Shown: positions 1 to 9,455 of the stretch, piece after piece
Layout: every line of letters begins with the position of its first letter
Position numbering within the stretch: position 1 is the stretch's first letter
Position numbers and translations under genes: made by a program
NCBI RefSeq assembly: GCF_012849095.1
Contig: NZ_CP051680.1
Span: forward strand, 7,002,001 to 7,066,000
DNA: 64,000 nt
Source: Cohnella herbarum
GTDB lineage: Bacteria > Bacillota > Bacilli > Paenibacillales > Paenibacillaceae
Reading direction: 5' to 3'
Notes under the pieces: model-generated
The model's input: the letters and a program-made list of their open reading frames with translations, nothing else
Databases searched by the model: none
What the model was told of the DNA's origin: nothing

Positions 1-757
1 GTTTGTCGTCGATGCTTACGAAGCGAAGCTCATTCCGGTCGAATTCGGCAGCTTGGACAGCAACAAGCGCAATGAAATGATCACGACCGACCAATCGTTC
101 ATCGTGTTCGGTTATATAGGCCATATCGATACGTACAACAACCTGGCAAGAGCGGCGAATCCGGATTTCAAAATAGCCCAGTTTACGCCTCCGGGCGGAG
201 CGGGTCATCCAGGCTATCATGGCAGCCAATTTATGTTCCAGGAAGGTCTTACGGTTACGACCCCGTCCAAAAACAAGGACGCGGCGTTCAAGTTCATCGA
301 TTCCATGTTTACCGAGAAAGGCAAAGAGATCGCCAGCTGGGGGAAAGAAGGAATTACGTTCGAGAAAGCCGAGGGCGGGAACAAGTACTTGCCTATCGTG
401 AAAGACGCGGCTACTCGATCGGTTAGTTTCGGTCTTCGCACGGCCGGCGTTAACGCGTGGTTCGACAACGAGGCGAATATCGCGCTCATGAACGAAGAGA
501 CGAAGGCCTCCTATCTGGAAGCCGGCAAGCATATTAAACCTGCCGGGAAGACGGTCATTTTCACGAAGGAAGAAAGAGATTCGATCGCCCTTAAGCAAGA
601 AGCGATCGGCAAATACGTCTCCGAGAACGTGAGCAAGTTCATTATCGGGCAGCGTTCGATGAGCGAGTGGGATGCCTACGTGAAAGGCGTTAACGATCTA
701 GGCTTGAGCGACGTGTTGAAAGTATACGAGCAGGCGTTTGCCCGTTCGCGGCAATAG
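1..757 (+). CDS. Sugar ABC transporter solute-binding protein, C-terminal part (LplA-like)
   Basis: The reading frame is open from base 2 with no stop, so the gene begins before the window; the first in-frame start-like codon (TTG at 53) is internal. About 251 residues remain. They show the C-terminal lobe of a family 1 extracellular binding protein of the large LplA/YtcQ type: a glycine/proline-rich stretch (FTPPGGAGHPGYHG), then a phrase typical of binding proteins in which the target is followed to the end of a helix (KDAAFKFIDSMFTEKGKEIAS), and a C-terminal helix (MSEWDAYVKGVNDLGL). Such proteins are lipid-anchored outside the membrane and deliver oligosaccharides to the permeases encoded directly downstream. 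The signal peptide lies outside the window, so anchoring is inferred. The substrate cannot be read from this part. Confidence 0.88.
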   Translation, partial: FVVDAYEAKLIPVEFGSLDSNKRNEMITTDQSFIVFGYIGHIDTYNNLARAANPDFKIAQFTPPGGAGHPGYHGSQFMFQEGLTVTTPSKNKDAAFKFIDSMFTEKGKEIASWGKEGITFEKAEGGNKYLPIVKDAATRSVSFGLRTAGVNAWFDNEANIALMNEETKASYLEAGKHIKPAGKTVIFTKEERDSIALKQEAIGKYVSENVSKFIIGQRSMSEWDAYVKGVNDLGLSDVLKVYEQAFARSRQ

Positions 758-776
758 GAAAGGAAGGCTGCCGACG

Positions 777-1700
777 ATGAACGCAACTTACCGAAAACCA
801 TTTTTGAAGAGGATGAACGATAGCAAATATTTATTGTTGCTATTCTTACCTACCGCCTTATACTATCTAATCTTCGAATATGGCCCGATGTTCGGCATCG
901 TGGTGGCCTTCAAAGATTACAACACTTTCGCTGGGGTTTGGGCTAGCGACTGGGTAGGACTTAAGTATTTCAGGATTTTCCTATTCGAGAATCCCGATTT
1001 CCTTAAGCTGCTGCGGAATACGTTCCTGATCGGCGTTTATTCGCTCGTATGGGGTTTCCCGGCGCCGATCGTGCTGGCGTTGTTCCTGAACGAATTGCGC
1101 AGCAACATCTTCAAGCGCGTGGTCCAGACGGTAAGCTATTTGCCGCACTTTATTTCCAATGTCATCATCGTCAGCATGATCGTCATGTTCCTATCGCCGG
1201 ACGGCGGATTGATTAACAAGCTCATCGGTTTGTTCGGGGAAGAGCCGATTTATTTTCTGTCCAAGTCGGAGATGTTTCGAACGATCTTCGTTTCATCGGG
1301 CATATGGCAAGGGGTAGGATGGGGAACGATCATTTATTTGGCCGCGCTTACGTCCGTCGATCCTCATCTGTACGAAGCGGCGGAACTCGACGGGGCCGGG
1401 CGCTGGAAGAAAATGATCCACGTCTCGCTTCCCGGCATCGTTCCGATCATTATCATTTTGCTTATCCTCAATATCGGCGGGTTGCTCGGGACGGGGTTCG
1501 AGAAGGTGTTCTTGCTCTACAATCCGATGCTTTACGAGACGGCCGACATTTTCTCCACCTATACGTACAGAGTCGGATTGCTGCAAGGCAATTTCAGCTA
1601 CGCGACGGCAATCGGAGTATTTAACGGCGTCGTCGGTTTCGTTCTGATCGTCCTAACGAATTATATCGCGCGCAAAACGCGGGAAACCAGCTTGTGGTAG
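777..1700 (+). CDS. Sugar ABC transporter permease (LplB type)
   Basis: About 307 residues with six hydrophobic segments, of the binding-protein-dependent permease family. The EAA loop that contacts the ATPase is visible as YEAAELDGAGRWKKM followed by the typical P in HVSLPGI. The frame is open back to 738, but ATG 777 is preferred because AGGAAAGGAAGG lies at 757-768 just upstream and the protein then starts with the short basic N-terminus usual for LplB proteins. It starts 19 bases after the binding-protein stop and is followed by the second permease 10 bases later, so the three form one operon. The pair should form the membrane channel; no ATPase gene is present nearby. Confidence 0.93.
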   Translation: MNATYRKPFLKRMNDSKYLLLLFLPTALYYLIFEYGPMFGIVVAFKDYNTFAGVWASDWVGLKYFRIFLFENPDFLKLLRNTFLIGVYSLVWGFPAPIVLALFLNELRSNIFKRVVQTVSYLPHFISNVIIVSMIVMFLSPDGGLINKLIGLFGEEPIYFLSKSEMFRTIFVSSGIWQGVGWGTIIYLAALTSVDPHLYEAAELDGAGRWKKMIHVSLPGIVPIIIILLILNIGGLLGTGFEKVFLLYNPMLYETADIFSTYTYRVGLLQGNFSYATAIGVFNGVVGFVLIVLTNYIARKTRETSLW

Positions 1701-1710
1701 GAGGGAAAAC

Positions 1711-2580
1711 ATGAGAACGAAAGTCGGCGTGTTCGATGTCGTCAACGTAATGATCATGATCGGACTTATAGTCGTTACCCTCTACCCGTTCTGGTATATG
1801 ATCAGCGTCTCGCTTAGCGACGAGCTTGCCGTAATGCAAGGGAAAGTCTCCCTATGGCCGGTCGATTTCACTTTCGGTTGGTACGAGCAAGTATTTAACG
1901 ATCCTAGAATCACGATCGGATACCGGAATACGATCTTCTACACGACGTTAGGTACGGCTATCGCGTTAATGGTTACTTCGATGGGAGCCTTCGCGCTGTC
2001 TCAGAAGAGAATGTTATTCCGCAAGTGGATCATGCTCGCTATCGTCTTTACGATATTGTTCGGCGGAGGGATGATTCCTAGTTTTCTTGTCGTCAAGGAG
2101 CTAGGCATTCTGAACACGCCATGGGCCATGATGCTGCCCGGCGCGGTTGGCACGTTTAATCTGCTCGTCTTTCGCACGTTTTTCGAGGAACTGCCGGAGG
2201 AGTTGTTCGATGCAGGGAGAATAGACGGGTTGAAAGATATCGGATTGTTCCTTCGTATCGTCGTTCCCTTGTCCAAACCGGTATATGCGGCGATTGGTCT
2301 GTTCTCCGCCGTGGGGATCTGGAATAACTTCTATAGCGCGATCTTGTACTTAAGAAATCCGGATCTCTTTCCGCTAACGATGATCCTGAGGGATCTGATC
2401 ATCAAAGGCACGCTGGATGCGGAGATGGCGACCCAGGCTACGGTTGGCGGAGATTTGGTCACGACGGACGCGCTTAAGTTCGCGACGATCATGGTCACGA
2501 TGCTTCCCATTCTGCTGCTGTATCCGTTTCTGCAGAAATATTTCGTCAAAGGCGTCATGCTGGGATCAATCAAAGGCTAA
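1711..2580 (+). CDS. Sugar ABC transporter permease (LplC/YtcP type)
   Basis: 289 residues with six predicted membrane segments and the carbohydrate-permease 2 layout: an N-terminal membrane helix, a long periplasmic-side loop beginning ISVSLSDELAVMQG, and the EAA loop LFDAGRIDGLKDIGLF followed by RIVVPLSKP. It ends with the family's usual MLGSIKG tail. AGGAGGG at 1699-1705 is a good ribosome binding site. It partners the preceding permease. The family normally uses a shared MsmX-like ATPase encoded elsewhere, which fits the lack of an ATPase here. Confidence 0.93.
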   Translation: MRTKVGVFDVVNVMIMIGLIVVTLYPFWYMISVSLSDELAVMQGKVSLWPVDFTFGWYEQVFNDPRITIGYRNTIFYTTLGTAIALMVTSMGAFALSQKRMLFRKWIMLAIVFTILFGGGMIPSFLVVKELGILNTPWAMMLPGAVGTFNLLVFRTFFEELPEELFDAGRIDGLKDIGLFLRIVVPLSKPVYAAIGLFSAVGIWNNFYSAILYLRNPDLFPLTMILRDLIIKGTLDAEMATQATVGGDLVTTDALKFATIMVTMLPILLLYPFLQKYFVKGVMLGSIKG

Positions 2581-2640
2581 GAGATGGATGGTTTTCGTCG
2601 AACTTTACGGAATTAAACTACGGACGGGAAGTGTATACGC

Positions 2641-3885
2641 ATGATCGAAGCGGCGTTGCTGGGCGCCGGCGGAAGAGGAATGTTCGCCTACGCCTCCTAT
2701 GCGCTTAAACGACCGGACGAAATCAAGTTCGTCGCGGTCGCCGAACCGAATGCGGAGAAGCGGGAACGCTTCGCCAGGGAGCATGCGATTCCCCCGGAGA
2801 GAACGTTCTCCGGTTGGGAGGAGTTGCTAGAGCAGCCCCGACTCTGCCAAGCGCTGTTCATCTGCACTCAGGATGCCGATCACTACGCTCCTTCGATGAA
2901 GGCGTTGGATGTCGGATACGATATCATTCTCGAGAAACCGATGGCGACGAGCCCATTGGAATCGTTGGCTATCGCGCAGAAAGCGGAGCGGCTTGGCCGC
3001 CTGCTGACCGTATGCCACACGATGCGTTATTCTAACTATTTTAACAAGCTGAAAGAATTGATAGATAGCGGAACGATCGGTAGGATCATGTCGGTGCAAT
3101 GGACCGAGAACGTCGGATATTGGCATCAAGCGCACAGCTTCGTGCGGGGCAACTGGCGTCGGGCGGACGAGACGAGCCCGATGATTCTGGCGAAGAGCTG
3201 TCATGACATGGATATTTTGCAACATATCGTCGGAGGCGAAGTGCTGCGCGTTTCCTCATTCGGAAGCTTGTCGTTCTTCAAGCCGGACAACGCGCCGGAA
3301 GGCTCGACGAAACGCTGTACGGACGGCTGCAAGGTAGAGCACGAGTGTCCCTTCTCGGCAATCAAATGGTATTACAACGAGAAGGACGAATGGCCGCAAT
3401 CTATCGTTTCGTTGACGCCTACGCTGGAAGCCAGAGGCAAGGCGCTAAGGGAAGGGCCGTACGGCAGATGCGTATTCCACTGCGACAATGACGTCGTCGA
3501 CCATCAGGTCGTAAATTTGTTATTCGACAATGAAGTTACAGTAGCGTTCACTATGTCCGCCTTCTCCACGGACAATACGCGCAGTTTCAAGATAATGGGA
3601 ACCGCCGGTGAAATCCGCGGTTACGAGAAACGAAACGAGTTGGAGGTTATCCGGTTTTCCGGAGAGCGTTACGCGGTGAATCCGGAAACCGTCGAAGGCG
3701 GCCATGGCGGAGCGGACACGAAGATGATGATGGATTTCGTGAAGCAACTCGAGAGCGGGGAAAGCCAAGGCAAGTCGGGCGGGCTCGTATCGGCGCGCAG
3801 CCACTTGATCGCCTTTGCGGCGGAAGAGTCCAGGCTGACCGGCAGGACGATCACGATGAGCGAATACGTCGCCGGGTTGCGATGA
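2641..3885 (+). CDS. Gfo/Idh/MocA family oxidoreductase with cysteine-rich insertion
   Basis: 414 residues. The N-terminus holds a Rossmann nucleotide-binding motif (LLGAGGRGMFAYASYA) and the family's EKPMA motif near residue 100, so an NAD(P)-dependent sugar or cyclitol dehydrogenase is likely. The C-terminal sheet domain contains RCTDGCKVEHECP and GRCVFHCDNDVVDH, five closely placed cysteines that most Gfo/Idh enzymes lack and that could bind metal. It lies 60 bases downstream of the permease in the same direction, so it is probably expressed with the transporter and acts on the imported sugar in the cytoplasm. A hairpin follows the stop codon. The substrate is unknown. Confidence 0.9.
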   Translation: MIEAALLGAGGRGMFAYASYALKRPDEIKFVAVAEPNAEKRERFAREHAIPPERTFSGWEELLEQPRLCQALFICTQDADHYAPSMKALDVGYDIILEKPMATSPLESLAIAQKAERLGRLLTVCHTMRYSNYFNKLKELIDSGTIGRIMSVQWTENVGYWHQAHSFVRGNWRRADETSPMILAKSCHDMDILQHIVGGEVLRVSSFGSLSFFKPDNAPEGSTKRCTDGCKVEHECPFSAIKWYYNEKDEWPQSIVSLTPTLEARGKALREGPYGRCVFHCDNDVVDHQVVNLLFDNEVTVAFTMSAFSTDNTRSFKIMGTAGEIRGYEKRNELEVIRFSGERYAVNPETVEGGHGGADTKMMMDFVKQLESGESQGKSGGLVSARSHLIAFAAEESRLTGRTITMSEYVAGLR

Positions 3886-3890
3886 AGATG

Positions 3891-3926
3891 AAGGTCCCCT
3901 CGGCTGTTACGGCCTGCGGGGACCTT
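3891..3926 (+). terminator. Intercistronic hairpin, possible weak terminator
   Basis: AAGGTCCCC (3891-3899) pairs perfectly with GGGGACCTT (3918-3926) around an 18-base loop, five bases after a stop codon. Only a short T run follows (TTTCGATT), so it may reduce rather than end transcription before the downstream hydrolase gene, or stabilise the upstream transcript. Confidence 0.55.
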
Positions 3927-3949
3927 TCGATTAGAAGGAGGGACGACGT

Positions 3950-5944
3950 ATGAGTATCGCCGGGTTCGCCGGGGGTTATTACGATGTAGGCGCTCAACTG
4001 CCGGAGTATTTAAGTCGATTGGCACGCTCGCGCTTCGAACGCGATCGCGCGGATAAGATGAAGCTTCAAGATGTGCGGAGTTTCGAGGAGAGGAGAGACC
4101 GGTTGAAGCGTTATTACGATCGGCTTATCGGCGGTATGCCGGAGAATAAGACCCCGTTAAACGCGGAATGCACCGGAGTGTTGGAACGAAGCGGGTACGA
4201 AATTCGCAAAGTCGTCTATCAAAGCCTGCCGGGAATTTACGTGACGTCCAATCTATACGTCCCGACTATCGGCAGCGGTCCTTACCCCGCGGTCGTGTTC
4301 GCTTGCGGGCATATCGAAGCGGCCAAAGCGGCGCCGATCTATCAGAAGGTATGCATAGAGCTCGTTCGCAACGGAATGGCCGTATTGGCCGTCGACCCGA
4401 TTTCCCAAGGGGAGCGAATGCAGGGTTATGACCGGACGGCTGGCCGGACGCTCGTTCGTTGGCATGCCGAGCATACGTATCTCGGCCTTCAGTGCGAACT
4501 GTTGGGAAGGCACATTAATCGTTACTTCACTTGGGACCTGATCCGGTCCGTGGATTACTTGTGCACGCTGGGGGAAATCGATCCCTTGCGAATCGGCGCG
4601 ACGGGCAATTCGGGCGGAGGCATCCAAACGATCATGGCCATGATCTCGGACGAGAGAATTGCCGCCGCCGCGCCTTGCACTTATATAACTTCGCGAGATG
4701 CCTACATGAAGACGGGACAACCGCAGGACGGGGAGCAAATATGGGACGGGGCCATCCTCGAAGGGATGGATTACGACGATTACGTGACGCTATTCGCCCC
4801 TAAGCCGGTATTGATCGGAGCCGTGGAATCGGACTTCTTCTGCATTGAGGGCACGTTGGATAGCTATGAGATGGCAAAGAGGGCGTATCGGCTATTCGAT
4901 CGGGAGTCGAATGTGACGCTTGGGGTGGCCAAAGGCACTCATTCGTTCAATGACGAGCTGCGGCGTATCATCGTCGCGTGGTTCGTTAAGCAATTTCGCG
5001 GTACGGATGATCCGGTACGGTTATCACCGGACGAAATCCGGCCCGAGAGGACCGAGTCTCTCCGATGCACGTCCTCCGGTCAAGTATTGGCGGAATTCCC
5101 CGATGCCGTTTCCGTGCAAGAGGATAACGCCCGATGGCTTCCGGCGGCGCGGAGTCGAATGCGGCAATCGTCGGCAAACCCTGAGCAATGGAAGGGAAAG
5201 GTCGGGTCTTGGTTGAAGATGCCTCCGGCAAACGCTAAACCCATCTATCCGCGCATCATCCAATCGGAGCGGGCCGACAGATCGGGAAGCTGCATGGAAC
5301 AAGCGTTTCTCCGCGAGCGAATCCTGTTCTTCAGCGAACCGGATATGATGGTCGGGGGCATCCATATCGAGCGGGAGGGAAGCGCGCCGGACCGGACAAC
5401 CGTTCTGTTGCTGGACGAGGGCGCGGACGGCATTCATCTGGAGAACGATTGGCTGGTTCAATTGACGGCGGACGGCCGGGTATTCGCTTTCGACCCGAGG
5501 GGAACGGGGGCTTTCCGCAGCAGAGCGGTGAACGGAAGAGAGTTCGACGCGATGTTCGGCACGGAATACAAGCTGGGCTGCGACGCGCGCATGCTGGGCC
5601 GGCCGTTGCCGGGGATGAGAGTATTCGATACGATTCGCGCTCTGGATTATGCCGCGCAGAGGAATCCCGGAACGAAGCTATCCTTAGCGGGCAAAGGCTT
5701 CGCTGCGATCTATGCCTTGTTGGCCGGCATTCTGGATGATCGCGTGGACGAGATAGTTCTCGAGAATATACCCGAATCTTTCGCGGACATCGTGGATCAG
5801 CGCTTCTATCGGTACGACGTTCGGTATCACTGGTACGGGGTATTGCTCGAATTCGATTTGCCCGAGTTGATCGAGGCATTCGGCCGACTAAAGCGCATTC
5901 GAATCGCGAACGTTCCCGATATCGGCAATATCGTACGGTTCTGA
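3950..5944 (+). CDS. Alpha/beta hydrolase, acetylxylan-esterase-like, with degenerate second half
   Basis: 664 residues, preceded by GAAGGAGGG. The first half is an alpha/beta hydrolase: the nucleophile elbow GNSGGG has Ser221, an acid residue is likely in the LIGAVESDFF region, and a histidine is in GVAKGTHSF, giving a complete candidate triad. This resembles carbohydrate esterase or dienelactone-hydrolase-like proteins found in sugar operons. The second half, from about residue 380, again looks like a hydrolase fold (FAFDPRGTGAF, then LAGKGFAAIYALLAGILDD), but the elbow reads GKGFA without a serine, so it is probably a non-catalytic repeat. No signal peptide is seen, so it should act in the cytoplasm, perhaps removing acyl groups from imported sugars. 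It starts 64 bases after the oxidoreductase and precedes nagA-like by 22 bases. Confidence 0.8.
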   Translation: MSIAGFAGGYYDVGAQLPEYLSRLARSRFERDRADKMKLQDVRSFEERRDRLKRYYDRLIGGMPENKTPLNAECTGVLERSGYEIRKVVYQSLPGIYVTSNLYVPTIGSGPYPAVVFACGHIEAAKAAPIYQKVCIELVRNGMAVLAVDPISQGERMQGYDRTAGRTLVRWHAEHTYLGLQCELLGRHINRYFTWDLIRSVDYLCTLGEIDPLRIGATGNSGGGIQTIMAMISDERIAAAAPCTYITSRDAYMKTGQPQDGEQIWDGAILEGMDYDDYVTLFAPKPVLIGAVESDFFCIEGTLDSYEMAKRAYRLFDRESNVTLGVAKGTHSFNDELRRIIVAWFVKQFRGTDDPVRLSPDEIRPERTESLRCTSSGQVLAEFPDAVSVQEDNARWLPAARSRMRQSSANPEQWKGKVGSWLKMPPANAKPIYPRIIQSERADRSGSCMEQAFLRERILFFSEPDMMVGGIHIEREGSAPDRTTVLLLDEGADGIHLENDWLVQLTADGRVFAFDPRGTGAFRSRAVNGREFDAMFGTEYKLGCDARMLGRPLPGMRVFDTIRALDYAAQRNPGTKLSLAGKGFAAIYALLAGILDDRVDEIVLENIPESFADIVDQRFYRYDVRYHWYGVLLEFDLPELIEAFGRLKRIRIANVPDIGNIVRF

Positions 5945-5966
5945 GAGAAAGGGGAGGCATAGAAAA

Positions 5967-7139
5967 GTGGCTACTTTATGGTACAACGCGCGGATCGCGG
6001 CGCCTAGGGGCATACTGGCGGACGGTTATCTGCTGGTCGACGGAACCGGCGTCATTCGCGAGATCGGTCAGTCGGCCAACGGAAAAGTCGCCTCATCCGA
6101 AGCAACCGAAACCAGGGATTTGAATGGGAAACTCGTACTGCCCGGATTGATCGACGTTCATGTACACGGGGGCGGAGGCTTCGATACGATGCGGGGCGCG
6201 TACGACGACCTTGACGGGATGAGCCGCTTTCACGCGGAGAACGGTACGACTTCCTTCCTGGCGACGCTTACGACGGCGGATCCGGACGTGCTTGAAAGCG
6301 TACTGGCCGTAACGGCGAAAGCAACGAAAGCCGGCGTCTCGGGAGCGGAGCTGTTAGGCGCCCACTTGGAGGGGCCGTTCTTAAACGCGATTCGAGCGGG
6401 AGCGCAGAGCAAGGCTCATATCGCGAATCCTGATCCTTCGCTAACGGAGCGCTTCTTGAAAGCGTCGGACGGGTCAATGAGACTCGTGACTCTGGCTCCT
6501 GAGTTACCGGGCGGACTTGCGGCCGCATCGAGGTTTGCGGCAGCCGGCGTTACCGTATCCGCGGGGCATACCGACGCCACCTTCGAGGAGATGGAAGCCG
6601 CGGTTCGCCATGGCGTGACGCATATGACGCATCACTTCAACGGGATGCGTCCGCTTCATCACCGCGAGCCGGGTGCCGTCGGAGCGGGATTGCTGCTGCC
6701 ATCGTTGACGATCGAGTTGATCGCGGACGGCATTCATACGCATCCGGAAGTCGTTCGAATGGCGTTCATGACCAAACCGATTTCGCGAATATGCATGATT
6801 ACGGATGCCGTCATGTGCGCCGGTCTTCCGGACGGGGAGTACGGCGACTCCGTCATGGAGAACGGTCGTATCTATTCGAAAGACCGAACTACGCTTGCGG
6901 GCAGCTCGCTGACGATGATCGCGGCTCTTCGCAATACGATAGCTTTTACCGGGTTGCCAATATGGCGCGTTTTACCGGCTTTCACCGCCGTACCTGCCCG
7001 CCAGATCGGCGCGCAAGCCCGCAAAGGAACGCTGGAGGCAGGGAAAGACGCCGACTTTATCGTGGTAGACGATCAATGCGAGCTATGGATGACGATCGTT
7101 CGCGGGCAAGTCGTCGTGAATAGGGAGACGGAAGGATAA
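5967..7139 (+). CDS. nagA: N-acetylglucosamine-6-phosphate deacetylase
   Basis: 390 residues, usual for the family. GTG 5967 follows AAAGGGGAGG (5948-5957). Amidohydrolase signatures are clear: PGLIDVHVHGGGGFD with metal-binding His65 and His67, GAHLEGPFLN with the metal-binding Glu, SAGHTDATFEEM, THHFNGMRPLHHREPG, ADGIHTHPE and the catalytic Asp in MITDAVMCAG. The enzyme removes acetate from GlcNAc-6-P in the cytoplasm to give glucosamine-6-P. No nagB or GlcNAc phosphotransferase gene lies nearby; instead it is flanked by a hydrolase and a Gfo/Idh dehydrogenase. The substrate could therefore be a different N-acyl sugar phosphate. The family call is firm and the exact substrate is not. Confidence 0.92.
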   Translation: MATLWYNARIAAPRGILADGYLLVDGTGVIREIGQSANGKVASSEATETRDLNGKLVLPGLIDVHVHGGGGFDTMRGAYDDLDGMSRFHAENGTTSFLATLTTADPDVLESVLAVTAKATKAGVSGAELLGAHLEGPFLNAIRAGAQSKAHIANPDPSLTERFLKASDGSMRLVTLAPELPGGLAAASRFAAAGVTVSAGHTDATFEEMEAAVRHGVTHMTHHFNGMRPLHHREPGAVGAGLLLPSLTIELIADGIHTHPEVVRMAFMTKPISRICMITDAVMCAGLPDGEYGDSVMENGRIYSKDRTTLAGSSLTMIAALRNTIAFTGLPIWRVLPAFTAVPARQIGAQARKGTLEAGKDADFIVVDDQCELWMTIVRGQVVVNRETEG

Positions 7140-7157
7140 CGCGAGGGGGATTAAACC

Positions 7158-8144
7158 GTGTCGGAAAAGGAACTAAGGGTTGCCGTAATCGGCGCAGGAG
7201 CGATCGCGGGCAATCATTTCGAAGCGATTCAAGCGACCGCCGGATTGAGGGCATGCGCGGTTGCGGACATTGATCAGGATCGAGCCGATGAACTCGCCGG
7301 TCGATACGGGATCAACTCTTATCAAGATTACCGGGAGTTGATAGAGCGGGAGCGGCCGGATGTAGTTGCTATCGCATTGCCTCATTATTTGCACAAGGAG
7401 GCGGCGATTTTCGCCGCGGGATTCGGATGCCATCTCATGCTGGAGAAGCCGATGGCCTTGTCGGTATCGGAATGCGACGAAATCATTCGGGCCGCTGTGG
7501 CGGCGAACATTCGGATGCTGATCGGGCATACGCAGCATTATATGGCTGACAATTTACATGCGAAACGTATTCTACGGAGCGGCGATTTAGGTCGTCTCGT
7601 TATGATCCATGATGTCAGGCACATGAACTACTACAGGCCGTCCCGTCCCGATTGGTTTCTGGAGAAAGCCAAATCCGGCGGCGGCGTATTGGCTAATCTC
7701 GGAACCCACTCCATCGATAAGATTCAATGGTTGACGGGTAGCGCCGTTCGCAAGGTGAACGCGTCGATCAGCCATTATGGCAACCGAGGCGACGTCGAGG
7801 GCGGCGGCATGGTGTATTTGGAGCTGGCTAACGGAGTGCCGGCTACCGTCGTTCAATCCGGTTATATCGGCGCGGCACGCAACGAGACGGAAATCATTTG
7901 CACGAAGGGCATGCTCAAGCTGATAACGGGCGACAGCCTTTGGATCAGCAGGGGAGGCCCCTATGAGCGGCTTGAAGTGCCGGAGACGGCTACTCCTTTC
8001 GAATTGCAGTATGCCGACTTGTTGGAAGCGATTCGGACGGGAAGCGAATCCGGCTGCCCGGCTTCGTACGGAAGAGAAGTCATCGCCGTTCTGGAGGCGG
8101 TATATCGCTCCGCGGCATCGGGGACGGTACAGCTCGTTCTTTGA
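7158..8144 (+). CDS. Gfo/Idh/MocA family oxidoreductase
   Basis: 328 residues from GTG 7158, with GAGGGGGA at 7142-7149. The Rossmann motif AVIGAGAIAGNHFEAI opens the protein, and LEKPMALSV carries the family's catalytic-region lysine. The segment GGGVLANLGTHSIDKIQWL matches the C-terminal domain in which a histidine often takes part in catalysis. It is the last gene of the same-direction block that starts before the window, 18 bases after the deacetylase. It probably oxidises or epimerises a sugar intermediate with NAD(P). The cysteine insertion of the other oxidoreductase in this operon is absent, so the two are not redundant copies. Confidence 0.9.
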   Translation: MSEKELRVAVIGAGAIAGNHFEAIQATAGLRACAVADIDQDRADELAGRYGINSYQDYRELIERERPDVVAIALPHYLHKEAAIFAAGFGCHLMLEKPMALSVSECDEIIRAAVAANIRMLIGHTQHYMADNLHAKRILRSGDLGRLVMIHDVRHMNYYRPSRPDWFLEKAKSGGGVLANLGTHSIDKIQWLTGSAVRKVNASISHYGNRGDVEGGGMVYLELANGVPATVVQSGYIGAARNETEIICTKGMLKLITGDSLWISRGGPYERLEVPETATPFELQYADLLEAIRTGSESGCPASYGREVIAVLEAVYRSAASGTVQLVL

Positions 8145-8318
8145 GTGGCCATCCGGTAAGCGGCAGGGAGGCAATTTCCGCCGGACAACCGTTTCGTTAA
8201 AAAGGACAAAAACAAACGAAAAATTTCTGATTTTGCCACAAACGCGAATCGAAAATCCTCTTATATACTTGCTATGTAGGGAAAGCTGACATAACTAATC
8301 TATAAGGGGGGAAATCCC

Positions 8319-9452
8319 ATGCTGATCGGTGTGCCGAAAGAAATCAAGAACAACGAAAGCCGCGTGGCGATGACGCCTGCAGGCGTCGTTACGCTAGTAA
8401 GCAATGGGCATCAAGTGTTGGTGGAGATAGGAGCCGGACTCGCTAGCGGATTTACGGACGAAGAGTATAGGAATGCCGGGGCCGAATTGGCACGCGACGC
8501 CGAACAATTGTGGGCGGCAGCGGGGATGGTTATGAAAGTAAAGGAACCGTTGCCCTCCGAATATCGTTACTTTCGTCCAGGGTTGATCTTGTTCACGTAT
8601 TTGCATCTCGCGGCGGAGCCCGAACTGGCAAGGGCTCTCTCGGATAACGGGGTAACGGCTATCGCGTACGAAACGGTGGAAGCGAATCGGGCCCTTCCGC
8701 TGCTGACTCCGATGAGCGAAGTGGCGGGCCGGATGTCCGTTCAGATCGGGGCTCAGTTGCTGGAAAGGCCTCATGGAGGAAAAGGCATTCTACTCGGCGG
8801 GGTACCGGGGGTTAAACGAGGGAAAGTGACGATCATCGGAGGCGGGGTTGTCGGTACGAACGCCGCGAAAATCGCCGTCGGTCTCGGAGCGGACGTCACG
8901 ATCATCGATCTTAGCGCGGACCGCCTTCGGCAACTGGACGATATTTTCGGAAGCGCGCTAACGACTCTGATCTCCAATCCGATGAATATCGCCGAAGCGG
9001 TGGCGGAATCGGATTTGGTCATCGGAGCGGTGCTGATCCCGGGTGCGAAGGCGCCTAGGCTGGTCACGGAACGAGTGGTTGCAGCGATGAAGCCGGGATC
9101 TGTTATCGTGGACGTCGCGATCGATCAAGGCGGCATATTCGAGACGGTCGATAGAATAACGACCCATGACGATCCGACTTACAGGAAACACGACGTCGTT
9201 CATTACGCGGTAGCGAATATGCCGGGAGCCGTTCCGAGAACGTCGACGATCGCCTTAACGAACGCGACCGTTCCTTATGCCGTGCAAATGGCCAATAAAG
9301 GATGGAGGCAAGCGGCCGAAGACAATCCGGCTCTTAAGCGGGGAGTTAACGTTGCCGGGGGACGGGTGACTTACGAAGCGGTAGCCGCGGCTCTTGGGTA
9401 CGAATATCTATCGTGCGATAACGCGTTGGAACTTGCGGGCAGCCAGAGTTAA
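8319..9452 (+). CDS. ald: Alanine dehydrogenase
   Basis: 377 residues, the usual family length. The N-terminus [22 protein letters not shown] (shown here as [19 protein letters not shown]) is diagnostic, with the substrate-binding region following; VKEPLPSEY and the NAD-binding [17 protein letters not shown] near residue 170 are also clear. It catalyses reversible NAD-dependent deamination of L-alanine to pyruvate and ammonium in the cytoplasm, used in alanine catabolism and sporulation. AAGGGGGGAA lies just upstream of the ATG. The 174-base leader is AT-rich but I could not settle on one promoter. Alanine racemase follows after 3 bases, so D-alanine can be fed in through L-alanine or L-alanine diverted to cell wall. 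Confidence 0.97.
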   Translation: MLIGVPKEIKNNESRVAMTPAGVVTLVSNGHQVLVEIGAGLASGFTDEEYRNAGAELARDAEQLWAAAGMVMKVKEPLPSEYRYFRPGLILFTYLHLAAEPELARALSDNGVTAIAYETVEANRALPLLTPMSEVAGRMSVQIGAQLLERPHGGKGILLGGVPGVKRGKVTIIGGGVVGTNAAKIAVGLGADVTIIDLSADRLRQLDDIFGSALTTLISNPMNIAEAVAESDLVIGAVLIPGAKAPRLVTERVVAAMKPGSVIVDVAIDQGGIFETVDRITTHDDPTYRKHDVVHYAVANMPGAVPRTSTIALTNATVPYAVQMANKGWRQAAEDNPALKRGVNVAGGRVTYEAVAAALGYEYLSCDNALELAGSQS

Positions 9453-9455
9453 CGA

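Noticed and set aside
5331..5960. 209-codon open frame on the minus strand
   Set aside because: It is antisense to the hydrolase gene and very arginine/proline-rich, as expected for a shadow of a GC-rich gene.
8145..8318. Promoter or riboswitch before ald
   Set aside because: TTGCCA and TATATA are 23 bases apart and no conserved aptamer or T-box pattern is recognisable, so no site was assigned.
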